DNA of 64,000 nt, taken from Marisa cornuarietis (Eukaryota > Mollusca > Gastropoda > Architaenioglossa > Ampullariidae). The notes below the pieces were generated by a model, which worked only from the letters and a program-made list of their open reading frames with translations, ran no database searches and was not told the origin of the DNA. The stretch covers positions 18,060,501 through 18,124,500 of the forward strand of contig SMMW01000003.1 of NCBI GenBank assembly GCA_004794655.1, written 5' to 3'. The position numbers were made by a program, and so were the translations under genes. Below are positions 33,259-46,200 of the stretch, piece after piece. Numbering within the stretch: the first letter of the stretch is position 1; each line of letters begins with the position of its first letter.

Positions 33259-34232
33259 ATGAACCTGTGTCTCCCGAGAAAAATCGTGTCTAAGGATGAG
33301 TGTGTTAATCCCTTCGGCACATGCTTATTGCATGTGTGTGAAGAATTTGACTTATTAATCTTGAACGGTCTGCTATTAGAAGACTTCAGTGGAGACTTTA
33401 CTTATATTTCTCGGAACGGATCAAGTGTCATTGACTATTTCTTGATTTCTGCTCAGCTTGTTAATTTGAGTCAGACTCTGCATGTGGCAACACGTATTGA
33501 ATCGAAACACATGGCTGTGGGGTTGTTCTTGACAGTTAATAGTAGACCACAGGAAAGTGCTGTGTCGTGTCTAACGTGTTTTAGAGAAAAATTTCTTATG
33601 GTTACCGGAAAGATCAAGTGCATTCGTGGAATGTATCAAGTGAGAGGATGTGCAAGAAAAAAGAAGCTTTAAATGTTGCTGACTTTGACATAGATGTTGC
33701 TCTCTCTAAGTTTAATCAAGGCCTGAAAATAGCTGGACAATGTATGAAAAAAATGGTGCATACATCAGATTGAGGGCGGACTTAAACATTATTGAAAGCG
33801 TTCATTTATTTGCTTTAAAGAGTTTTCTAAGTGTCAGTTCTCGCACACCTAATGTTATGATATATCGAGAAACCGGGAGATACCCTCTTAGCATTGATGT
33901 GTCAATGTATCAATGTATCTGCTATTGGCTCCAGACTCTTAGAATGCCAGTGGACCAAATTCTGCACACAGCATACCACATGTTGAGTATGGGTGTCTGA
34001 TGTATTCTTTTTACTGTATAAATATGGTTTTGGGTATACATGGGAAAATCAGGGCGTGGAAGATGTGAAAATGTTTTTGAGAGTGTTCAAACAAAGGCTT
34101 ATCGATAATTGGCTTCAAGACTGGCATGGAAGTATTATGAAGGATTCGGTTGTAGACCGTTTTTCTTTTTATAGAACTTTTAAATCGGCTTTTTCCTTAT
34201 GTACATATTTGAATGATGTGGACATCATATAG
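33259..34232 (+). pseudogene. LINE ORF2 remnant: endonuclease end joined to C-terminus
   Basis: The first part resembles the C-terminal half of an APE-type LINE endonuclease (LLILNGLL...GDFTYISRNGSSVIDYFL), with SKHMAV where active copies have S-D-H, so the catalytic aspartate is lost. After a stop, frames continue with VHLFALKSFLSVSSRTPNVM, TGRYPLSIDVSM and, after another shift near 34000, YGFGYTWENQGVEDVKMFL and RVFKQRLIDNW. These belong to the C-terminal region of a mollusc-type LINE ORF2. The reverse transcriptase between them is absent: an internal deletion. Confidence 0.8.
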
Positions 34233-34239
34233 AAATCCC

Positions 34240-34715
34240 TAATGTTTTAATAGGTTTTTTGACAGCGGACAGGCACTGAGCACGGAGTGGCTAACCATTC
34301 GTGTTGGTCTTTAACGGGAATTAACAGCACTGTAGCTTGGAAGTACAGAGAGGACTATAACCCCTTTGAGATTAGTCAAACTGTCGTATGGATGTAATTG
34401 CAGCACGTGTGTTTATTTTCTTGCTGTACTTCACTTCACCCGTCTTTTGATCGGGGAGGGGGTGGATGTGTGGGGGTTCGTGATCCCGTGTGTCGAGAGT
34501 TTTGAAGTGACTGACGTATGTAACGTTCTCCTGCAGGATTACGTTAATGTGGGGGGGTAAGAGGTCATAACTGTCACCCACGTGCCCGGTTCATCGGGGC
34601 CAATGTCTCGCGTTTCGGTGAGAAAACCTGGAAAATTGCAATGAGCATCTTGTCATCAACCCCCTTTTACTTCCGTCCCCACCACAACCACTACTACTAG
34701 GCTTCATGATATGTA
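34240..34715. other. Gene-free stretch
   Basis: Nothing recognised. It may include the 3' untranslated part of the preceding LINE. Confidence 0.35.
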
Positions 34716-34723
34716 TTATTTAT

Positions 34724-35240
34724 TATTAAAGCAGATTTATATAGCGCAATTTTCAACCCCAGAATCGACTCAATGCGCCTTCCAAAAAAAAAACAACAAA
34801 ACTTTAAAACAGATTGACACAGAAACCACGTTCAAACAAAGACCAAACTTATTAGCAAACAATTATACAGAGACATTGCAACAAACAAAAATACAAGGTA
34901 GAAAAAGAAAATACCGCACACAAGCATGAACATAACATCTAAAGGATAACATTGAGAGTCATGGTGTGGCGAAGTCTACAGCTGTGAGCTAAACCATTCG
35001 ACGAATGTCAGCAGACACAGTCACAGTGAGTGCAACTCAAGAGTCAAGACGCCCAGAGCACGCATGCATGTCCACACGACGACGACGACGACAAGCAGAC
35101 AAATGGCTACCCATGTCCGGCGTGCACACAGATTGCTGATAGAGGCGTCGCCTCAACACAAATGCCGCACAAAAGTTCACAAGACATCAGAAGGTTTCAG
35201 TCCACGCTGCTGTTACATGTTGATCAAAAATCCAAAATGT
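34724..35240 (-). repeat. Dispersed repeat unit C, copy C2
   Basis: The partner of 29445-29961, same orientation, offset about 5.3 kb, with few substitutions and short indels. Confidence 0.88.
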
Positions 35241-35394
35241 AGCAAAGCGGTTGGGAGATGAGGAAATGAGGATAGTCAAATGTGCAGTGATGGAAGTGGA
35301 GAAGATAATATGGCTGTGTGAGATCGCTATTTGACAGCTCAAAGCTTGGGTTTCCAATAAGTCAGTTTTGATGTAGTTCACATGACCGCTGATG

Positions 35395-35720
35395 AACGAT
35401 GAACATTACTATAAATCACAAGAAGCAGATTTCATCATCAAGCATTTTCATAATGTATTTTCCTGTCGGTACCATGCTCACTGCGCTTTGATGGAGACAA
35501 TCTTTGTCTTTCTCTCTTACACACACACACACACAAGGCGTCTACAAAGTGCACACAAGAGTAGAACAAATGAAATGCGAGAGCAAAAAGACAGCAAAAA
35601 AGGTGGGCTTTAAGGTCAGACTTGAAAGCATCAAATGTGGTACGTGTATGAAGTGATGGTGGCAAAGGATTCCATTCATTGCGACCAGAGGAAGAAAAAA
35701 GAGCGGCGCCAAACTTGTCC
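35395..35720 (-). repeat. Dispersed retroelement 3' portion
   Basis: On - it reads PPSLHTRTTFDAFKSDLKAHLF. This pseudo-coding signature (S-L-R...FKS-LK-HLF) recurs in many invertebrate repeats. A related copy lies on + at about 47990-48400. It is probably a 3' end of a LINE/SINE family rather than a gene. Confidence 0.55.
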
Positions 35721-35906
35721 TGTGTAATACTTGCCGTATGCTAAAAGGTCGGCATGAACAGATCGGAGAAACCGACTGGGCTGATAACAGATATCCTGAA
35801 GCAAGTAGCCATTTCCCCGAGTAGTTAGGGTCATCTAATCTGAGCAGTCGTATTTATTGACATGCATAGTGGTACTACACCCTGAACTATCCATGCAGGT
35901 CTGCAG

Positions 35907-38685
35907 ATCACGGAGGACGTGGTCCCCCGGGTGGTCTTAAGAAACACTAAGTCGCACCTTGACTCGCCGCGTAGCAGCAGGTACTTCTCCGTGTACTCCC
36001 ACATTGACATCGGCGGGGAGCAGGGGGAGGACGCTACGGACAAGGACTCGAAGCAGAACAACAGTCAAAAATCAAGCGAAGGAGGGAGGGGGATGACCTC
36101 CGCGAAGGCTGGAAGGCTGACCTTACACAACCGTCTCACGCGCCGCAAGAAGCTGATGTCAAGGTCGAGGTTACTGGTGGACTTCTCGGTGGGTGTGGTG
36201 GCCATGTTGGTGGAGACGGTGCTGTACGTGCAAAAGCTCGTGCCCAAGTCTGAGGTCACCTGCAGATATCGGTAACCTTGTCCACCGCTTTGCTGTTGCT
36301 GAACGTGGTGGTCTACAACGTCACCAGCGTGCAGATGGCGATGGTTAACAACAGCCTGGATGACTGGCAGCTGGTAATCAGCCTGCCATTTGTCTGCAGG
36401 GTGAGTTATTAAGGTTTATATTCAGCAGGTTTATATTCTCGAGTAGGATATGAATACTTGATACTTTGTGTTGTAGAATGATGATTTCTTTGAGACCTTC
36501 ATGATGTGTAATGATAATAATTTTGACATCTTTTTTATATAAAACTGATGATACTTTTGATAACTTTGTGAGTAAAATGTTAAAGCCAGCTGCTCCACAC
36601 ATAATGTGAACTATTATCTGCTTGCCTGGCTTCGCTCTAATGTACCACTTAGTCTTTCCTGCTTCCTTTTAACAAGAACTGGAGGAAAAGTAAAGGCAAT
36701 ACTGTTGGCTGTCAGATAAAATGTCTCCTGTGAAGGCAATCTTGGAGCTGGTGGTGTGCTCCGTCCAACCGCCGCCTGTCAGCCTGCAGCCCAAGTGAGT
36801 GTGCTGATGTTCCTGCGACTGTACCTGTTGGCCGCCTTCCTTGTTGTCCACTCTCGCTACCTGACCGACACCGCCACCCGCAGCCTGGGGGTGCTCAGCA
36901 AGGTGCTGGACCGCTGTCTGTCCTCCTATGAATATGTGAATATGTTGAAGCTGCATGCATGGAGCTATCAAAACACACCTGCTCTTCTGACTTTCTCTAC
37001 AATGACATTTCTAACACATATTCCCATTGAAAGTCACACGTTTAGGACTTTAAGAGCAATATATATGTATATATAAAATACATGCAAAAGGTGCATTGAT
37101 GGAAACTACTTAAAAAGACAAATATACTCATAAGGGGAATCGGGGAAAGATATATATATATATATATATTCAAAATGTGAATTGAGAGAAACTTCAAAGA
37201 AAACTCTTTCATGCATAAGAAAAATTTTGCATAAGGTTAAAGTCCTGCCATATCTCAGCTTTTCCAGATCACAAGCGACTAGATGATGGCTGCATATTAC
37301 CTTTTATTATTATTGTGTAAGCCTCAACATTGCCCATTTGTTGTCACAATTTCATGAGCACTTTAAACAAATTAGAAGTGGCATGCAAACGATCCTGCAC
37401 CTCATACTAAATAATTGCTTGCCATAGTCGGGTTGACGCGCTTTTCATGTCTCTTAATCATGAACTACTGTAGCCAAAGGTAGTGACCTCTCGGCAATAC
37501 CTAACGTATTGTGACCTATGACCTACCTTTTAGCTACCCATTGATGCGCATTTCGTCTTCAAGGCGCTCATGTCCGAGTGGCCAGCAAGCGTTTTACTCG
37601 TGATCATGGCCGTCATCTTCTTGCTGTCTGGCTGGAGTGTTCGCACGTGCAAAGCGTACGTGGCTCTGGCCGAAGCTTTCTGGTTCTCCGCCATCACCTT
37701 CCTCACTGTGGGCTACGGAGACATTGTGCCGAGGTGAGAACAACTTTCACCTCCATTAAATTCAAGGAAGCGATCAGGCTGTTGAAGTTGCAGACTATAC
37801 GACCTCATCATACACCGTATACTAAGTAGAATGTCAATAGGAACCGAAGAAAGCAAGTTCTCACAGAAAATACAATAAGCTGAAGACGAATTCTGTCAGC
37901 TGTTCGTATACATGACATTAACAATTTATTTTTTAAAAATGAGTGCTTGAAAAGTAGATAGTGGGGCTACGGGCGTCTGAGTTTTGCTAGCGATTGCAAT
38001 TCTCCAACTCCACCTTATAGAGAACATGTTGCCTCATGCAGTTAGAATCAATAGTCATTCTTCTTCACGGAATAGTCGATCTTCGGTTATTATTTTTATT
38101 CTTTTATTTCTTTTATTGTTGTACACAATGAGATTTGTTTATCCTCTTTTGTACCTAGTGAAGAGGAAAGTTGTTTTGATTGTTAACGCTTTGGCTACAT
38201 GATAATAAATGATGATGTCGTCAGATCCGAATGTGGTCGTGTTGTGGCTGTTGTGGCGGGGCTGCTGGGGGGTGGGTGTGACGGCGTTGCTGGTGGCGGT
38301 GCTGGCCAACAAGCTACAGCTGTCCCGCGCCGAGAAGTACGAGCACACGTTCAGCACTCGCACAGAGCTCAACAACCGTTACAAGAACTAGGCCGCCAAC
38401 GTCATCAAGAATTCGATCTACCTGTGGCGCATGCGCAACCTCGCCAACCATGCCGTAAGGGGCAGGAAGGTGCACCGGCAACGCAAGCTGATGCAGGCCA
38501 TACGCCTCATGAAGGATGTCAGACGAACCAAAGCCAACATCGGCGAAGCGACCGTGGGCGTGGTGAAGGTGCATTCCCTGGTGACCGACACAGCTTGCAC
38601 GGTAGAAAAGTTAAAGAAACAGCTGGTAGCCATCAATGGCGAGCTTCACAGCCTGGTCGCCGTCGCTGAAGATCACTTCAAGTGA
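35907..38685 (+). pseudogene. Degenerate second copy of the SK channel gene
   Basis: All four coding exons of the 15.9-18.3 kb gene have counterparts: about 35907-36400, 36740-36904, 37534-37733 and 38225-38685. Defects: a deletion plus frameshift between S1 and S2 near 36260; a frameshift with TGA in the exon 2 counterpart near 36795; a weakened donor (GTGCTG) after that exon; an in-frame 42-bp deletion just before the pore helix in exon 3; a one-base insertion in a G run near 38264-38275; and a TAG at 38389-38391 in the calmodulin-binding region. The filter VGYGDIVP and much of S4, S5 and S6 remain recognisable. The C-terminal frame stays open to the same final stop, so decay is recent. Orientation matches the intact gene, consistent with tandem duplication. 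Confidence 0.9.
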
Positions 38686-40239
38686 CGAACTTGTTTTCCA
38701 GTCAACACGGCAACTAAAATAGATGCCATGTAGTCACAATATGACAACCAGAAGCGCCTTCCTCACTGCTCGCCCCACATCCTCGATTTGAATATTACTC
38801 CAAGCCCACGTCTGTTGCGCACGTCACTACTTGTACGGGATGCTCTCGAAGCTTCCTGATCAAGTTACCGAAATCATTGTGAAATACTGACATTCCGATA
38901 TACTAACATTCTCTTCTGGTCGCACTACTGCAGACATTATATACATATCAGGTTATTGTTTTATTACTCTTTACGTTCATAGGAAACAGAACAAAATATG
39001 TTTTCAAGCAATAGAAATATTTTTCTTATCTTAAGGCTGGCCATTTCAGAAAGATATCAAATTTATTTCCAAAAGGCAAAGCTGGCAAAAATATTATTAA
39101 TGTTAAAGAGTTCATCACGCAAAATCATGCTGATGCCAAAACAATAAAGAAATTCTCATAAAAAGTTCTGATCCTTCAGCTCTTGTCTCTGATTAAAATA
39201 AGTTAAAATAACCCACACTAAATGCCCGTTTCTAAATATAAAGTGATCAGCTCTGGTCTGGCTTTAGAATGTTTCTTTGCACTCAATGCTCAAAATACAA
39301 CATTTCTGTCATAAAAGTCATGTTCTAGGTCTATGAATTTACCTTGGAACTCAAACTGTGATACCTAACCATGTCAATTGTAGGTGGTAGGTGGTACAAC
39401 AACACTCTTCCAAAGTTCTACTGACACAAGTAGCACTTCAAGATCTGTGGGAATGTTAAACTGGAAATGAAGATCAGATCAACCCTAATCTTTGAAAAAG
39501 TACAGTCACCAGCTGACACAACCATGCAAACAATACCTTGTGTCACACCATGCTTGTAGACATATACACATAGCTTGCAGTTGACAGTAAAACATGTTCA
39601 ACAGATAAGTGATAAAGTGACACCAGCACAACACAGTGTGGAGCATAACATGATTGCACTGTTTACCATGTTCAAACAAGATCAAAATACATGAATATAT
39701 GGAAAGAATAATCATTCTAATCAATCTTACACTAATAGCCAAATTAGAACTGCCAATATTTTATGTGACTCAGGCTAAAAGGCAATCACAATCTTAAAGT
39801 CCTCAGTCTATACTTTCAAAGCCATTTATAAAGAAGTGTCATCAAGCATGTCATAAAACTATTATGATATTTCAATAATTTACAGGAATCTTTCTGGATA
39901 TACCTGAGGTCATAAAGGATAAGTGGCTTTAGCATCACTGATTACAGTTTCTGGATAAATTCAGAATGAATGACACAGATCGGAAGGTGACACCAAAGCA
40001 AATACAGTACCTAATAAGTATGTACAACTGTTCTGTGCGACCAGTAGTCAATCACATTTGATATCAATCTGAATATTTGACTTCAGAGTGAATAACCAGT
40101 CCTGCTTGACTTCAGAGTAAATATGTTACCGCCAGCAGCATTTTACTGTCATTTGGATTAATTTCACTCAAAACCCTGATAAATGACTCATTCAACCATG
40201 AGACAGATCTCATGTCTCATGAGACTAAATGTCTCAATG
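38686..40239. other. Intergenic stretch and OPLAH 3' flank
   Basis: AT-rich DNA between the SK pseudogene and the OPLAH stop codon. It should contain the OPLAH 3' untranslated region. Complements of AATAAA occur near 38960 and 39062, but I cannot choose the real polyadenylation site. Confidence 0.4.
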
Positions 40240-43200
40240 TTATGCAGACTCCTGGCTAAGTCTGTACTGGTGCACACTGCCTCTCTCCGGAAATTTAGGG
40301 AATGAATCCAACGGTTCATAATGTGCTTCCCCTCCCACATGATGCTGACATGCCTGGTTTGAACTTGCTTTTCCATAGCCACCACCTCCAGGTGTCTCCA
40401 GGTGAAATACATCCTGAAATACAATCATACACATTCTCTTTTTCACATTTATAGTGCACACATGCAACAGTTTTCATTTATTTATATCAAGGTGATGGAA
40501 ACTTGGGGCACCTTCATGTTAAGAAAGTCTATATGCCTAAAAACCTACAAAAGCCCAAAATAGATGTTTGAAAAATGGTGTAACAGAAAAAGAAATGGGC
40601 CAAATAATCATCATCTCTCTGTCTGACATCTCCTTCTCTCTCTCTCTCTTACATAACTTGTGTCTACTAATGTAAAGAAACTTACCCCTGCTGAGACAGC
40701 AACTGACATTTTTGCTCCAATGTTGACGATGCGACCATCCTTATAAAACATAAGATTACGACCTTTTCTTCCATTCTCTGCACCTGCAGTATTTTGTACA
40801 ATGACAAACATCAAATCATAGATGTCATCACTAGAAATCTTAGAATATCAAATTTGTATTTGCGTTCCATGTAGCTTTCTAGCTCTATGTGTATATGGAA
40901 GGTATCCTCAGTGGGACAAACAGAAGGGGCTAGTCTTATTTTCATTTAGAATGATAAATTAGTTAAAATCCACCACTGCTTGCAGATCGAAAGCTGGGAG
41001 TCCACGTTTACGATTTCTCATTGAGAAGGTAACTGTGAATCTCTAAACAGAAGCAGGACAAAATACATATCTAGAACACAAAAGTGCTAACCTCTTAGCT
41101 CTTTCACCACTCACCTTGTAGTCCATATGGTGAAAACACTCTTCTTTCTGTCAAAACAGAGAGTGTTAAAGGCTTTCGAAAAAGAATTTCTCTAATAACA
41201 CCATCCCCTCCATGGAAAGCTCCCTTTCCTCCTGACCCAGGGTTTAGATGAAAACACTTCAGTATTACAGGATACCTGTAACAGAATTATGCATGTTGAC
41301 TATGACACTGTTTCTAGGCTTACTTTGCCGTGTAGCACTGGCAAGGCGATTTTCATTACTTTTTATTGCAAAGTTCAACTTTTCTCTTTTCCAAAAATGT
41401 ATAGGTTTCTTGGTCTAATGTTTATCTCAGAGCAGCAATAATAAAATAACAAACTTTATCACTGTCGTCTTCGCAGTCTTCAGTTATAAACCAGTCATTG
41501 TAATGTTCATTTTTATCTCGAACCAAGAGGGTTAATCCAAAAGCAGTTTTCAAGATATGCAAGCATTGTAGATATGTGAGTGTTGTAGATTTTTGAGCAT
41601 TGTAGATATCTTTCTGTGAACTGCAGGTATTTGTGTACATGCTTACCTTCGCTCTATAATTTCTGGATCAGTAATTCTAGTGTTTGTCATATGGGTATGC
41701 ACCCCACTGCGACCATGCCATGACGGACCCTAAAGAGGCCGAAAACAAGACTAAGCTTTTCATTCACATGCATAAGTGCAATATATCTCTCATCACAGAC
41801 ATACACACACAGACATATCTATATATATATATACATACATATATACATATTTACTGACTCCATATTCACTCATGCACTGAATCAAACCATTTATTCAATA
41901 CAAACAGGAACTCACTGCACCAGCTCCCCCTGCAACAGTCTCATAGTAACCCATCTTCTCATCTCCAAACGTGATGTTGTTCATGCAGCCCTGGGAAGCA
42001 GCACAGGAACCAAATGCTTGTAAAATGACATCTACAATTCTCTGGGATGTCAGCACGTTGCCCCCAACAACAGCAGCCTGCTCTGAGGGATCCAGCAGGC
42101 TTCCCTTTGGAATGAGGACATTAACCGGATTCAGGCAGCCCTGCCAAAATAGCGAGTAGTCAACGTCAATGAAAGGTCAACATCAGTGCCCAATACTACA
42201 GTGAAGTGTGCATATGTGAAGAAAGACAAAAGATAAACAGGAAAGAGATGGTCAGAAAGATGGAAAGACAGTGCAAGTAAACATTTTCCTTAACAGAACA
42301 GTACTGACCTGGTTCAGAGGGATGTCATGACCAACCATACTTCGCAAACAGTAGATAAGCGCTGACAAAACCACTGCTCTCGGCGCATTGCAGTTGCCAT
42401 AAACTTCATAACCTGTGTTGGCGAAGTCAAAGACAGCTGTTCCCTGCAGCATAAAGCCCCACAATCTGAAGATTATCCTTCAGTCTTTCAAGCCATTACA
42501 ATCAATGAATTCTAAATGGAATAGGTTGCTTTCATTTTTAAAGCTTTCATTAATTTTATATTGATATTTATTTATGATTACCACAGTTTGATCTTGTCTC
42601 ACCTGCAATTCATCAATGTGAACCTGAAGAGCAATGAGACTTCCATCATCCAAGAAATCATGTGCTGAAAGTGTTGTCGTGCCTGTCAAAGCTTTTGTCT
42701 TCTGAGCTATTTCCTTCAGCATTTCTTTTACTGCCACTTCTGCATTCTCCTGGTCAGGGGAGCGAATTCACGTTCATTAGCTAATATGCATGCAGTATAG
42801 AAATAAATAAAAGTTCTAACATCTGTTCAAATCCTACTCTAAAGCAACTTGTTTTACAAAGCACAGTTATCACAGTTTTATCAGTTATCATGTTATTATT
42901 TCTGGTCCTGTTAATGGCCACTCACTTAAAAAAAATCATACACATATCAACCATGCTGATTAAATATAAAAAGTAACATACATTAAACATAATTAATGTC
43001 TATAAATATGCTTTTTTTAGCTAATTAAGCTTCTAGGTATTGAATTTATATTTATATAAAATTCTGCAACCAGAATTCTGTAATTTTGTATGTGTATCTT
43101 TTCTGTACAGTACCTGAATATATGCCATGTAAGCTTGTATAACTGGCAGTGAGTACTCTGATATCAATTCTTTTACCAGTGTTATACCCTGCCAAAGAGC

Positions 43201-46200
43201 AAGTTAAAAAAGAAAATCCTTCAACAAAACAAAATCAACAAAACATCTGCAATAATCTTTGAAAAACAAAAAAAAATTAAGAATAAAAATCATAATAAAT
43301 GTCTGTGAAAATAAGCTTTATTTACAAATTTGTCCAAATGGATTAAAAAGTACAACATAGCTCACATGATGTGATGTCACTAAGTTAAATAAATGAAGAA
43401 AATGATTAATAAATGTACTAGAGCTCAAAGCATAATAAGCGCTGATCAGTAGTACAAGTTTTGAATTTAAATTGGCTGAAAAACAACAGAGCCAACCTTC
43501 TGATTAGCTGCCACCTGTGCATGCAGATCACTGAGGTTGTCTTGAAGATTTCTGCTGCCGCTACAGCCAGGTATTAACCCAGGCGCTCTGAAGGCTTCAG
43601 TGACAGCTGCCATCAAAACATATTTCACACATATGTCCTTCAGATACATTGTTTTTTTGGCTCATCAATCAAACTCTAGTTATAAACAGGTTACCAATGC
43701 TTCACAAACATCCTTCAGTCACAAAAAAGCTTGAGAAGCCATATAAGGCAAACTCTGGTAACAGATAAATTATCTTTCAATTCAAAGCAAACAGGAAAGA
43801 GTTGGATGCTTCCTGGACTTTATCCTTGCTTCTTTATAAGTGTGATGCAACCAAGCAATAAAACAGTGACAGAAGGCAAGAGATGCTGAAACAAGTTGTT
43901 CAGACAAAGCAGCCTTTTTCTTGCTCTACCTTCTTCTTGGAAAACTCCCTCCTTAACCAGCTTGAATGACTTGAACACTGCTCCTTCCTGATGGATTGAA
44001 GTGGAGTGGGGGGGCATGGAGCCCGGTGTTATACCACCTATATCAGCATGGTGACCTCTGCTTGCCACATAGAATACTGGCTTGGAAACGCCTGAACAGA
44101 AAACCTGTTTTGGAAGAAAGACTGAAGCTCTTTAGTAGGCATTCATTTCTTGCAGCTAAAGGCAAAAATTATTATGATATGAAGTACGCCAGAGTGTCAC
44201 AGTCACATGCAGTGTGAGATGCTCTTCACAAAAAGAAAATAAGATTTTCTGGGCTCCACTCCCCAGTGCCTCACAAAAATTATATTAAAATTAGAGTAAA
44301 CACAAATCTCATCTTGCTACTATTCTAAGCTTATTGTACCCTCGCAAGGTAGCAAGCCATACTTAAACATGCTGCTACACTGACCACATATCATCTAAAG
44401 ATTCTGTTAAAATATTCACGTCGTCAAAAGATGCTGCTGTACCCAAATTAGCAGATCAGTGTCTATTTGATGCTTACAAGAGCACAGCACCAGAAAGATT
44501 GGTCAGCAAGTTGCTACATCTGGGAAACACTCTTATGGCTTCTACTGGGGTAGTTGTCCCCTTGTCTGGAGGAGGGGGGTGTTGGGGAATTGGTGTTTTA
44601 TGCCACGCAAGCAACTAAGGCTATATCATGGCAAGGCAGCCAGCCCTGTAAACAGATGCCAATGCAGAGAAAGAACAGCGTGCCTGAGACAAAAACTGAA
44701 CCAAGGACAGCCAGCCCTCACTGTACTGGTGACAGGCACTAAATGTTACGCCACCGGGCTGCTATCCCCTTGTCTAGGAAGGTCTTTTGCTAACATGGTG
44801 CTATGGACGCTTATCTAGGGTACCCACCATATAGGTGTGCAAAGCTTTCTTATATACCCCACCTCATATAAGTTAGCTTCACCTAGAGCACATGAGATAC
44901 GCATCATCTTGAAAAACCTACCCGCCTAAACACAATACTCTTCTTGCATGCATGGTTTATTATCCTATAAAGGGATCAACTAAATGGTTAATCTATGATA
45001 CAACAACTCTGCCAAAACAAAGATTATTCTTGAAAGAGATCAATATTTCTGTAGATTAGTTCTTACTTTTTCATTGCAAGTCATACTGACAGCAGCCCAC
45101 AGATGACATGAGAACTGAGATATGCAGTGGATAGTAAATGATTACATCTGCCAGTGACAGCAAGATCTGGAAAGGCTGCTGAAGGGAACTTACAGGTGTG
45201 ATGACAGTGAGATCTGGGAGGTGACTTCCGCCAGCTTGAGGATGGTTGCTGAGAATGACGTCACCATCAAGAATGTCATCTCCCAAGGACCTTATCTGGC
45301 ACAACATTCATGCCTCACAGATTATTATCATCATGCATAATCATAATAACAGTGCCAAACTGTCAATCACGTAAACACAAATCTTCAAACTGTCAATCAC
45401 ATAAACACAAATCTTCAAACTGTCAATCACATAAACACAAATCTTCAAAGAAGACAAGAAACCTATGCTATGATAACAGAAAAAATATGCGTAATGTTCA
45501 CTTTTGTTTCTTGGTATAACACCATGGTATAGGAAAGTCTCACCTGATACTGTACAGTTTCTTGCATGGCACCTAGGTGTACAGGAATATGAGGGGCATT
45601 GGCAACCAGTCCCCCATCTGGTCCAAATAATGCACAGGAGAAGTCAAGTCGCTCCTTTGAACAGCACACATACAGAGTACAAGCTTCGGCATTAGCTGGC
45701 AATACACCTATGTAGGGAACAAGTCTAGGGGTTACACAAAAAGATATGTTATATGAAAATGCCACAGTTTGAGTTCCAGATTACACACGCTCACACACAC
45801 AAATAGCTGTGAATTCTTTACAGTTTGGAATTTCTTGCTCATTGGGGTTTTTCAACTATAAGGAGTTGGGTTCACCCACAATGATCTTCTGTCCAAAGTC
45901 TGTACTCCACTTGGTTCAGCTGTCAGCTCTAAAAAATTATGGTTCACATACCACATACATACATAAACATGTACACACACCTTGATGTTTGTAGAGATGG
46001 ATGTCCTTTGCAGAACCCTGCATGGAGAAATTATAAAGCTCATTCCACTTTGTGTAAAACTACGACATTTTGTATGTTAAGTAAGCATGTGTGGCTCTGT
46101 GCATTCATGTGAGTGTACATTAATTTTGAAGGATGTGGTTGAGACTAGAAAGCATGGATACCATGAGGTCAATTTCAACTGACTAGCAATATATAATACC

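Noticed and set aside
45358..45447. CRISPR-like array
   Set aside because: Pure 30-bp tandem units without spacers in an intron of an animal gene.
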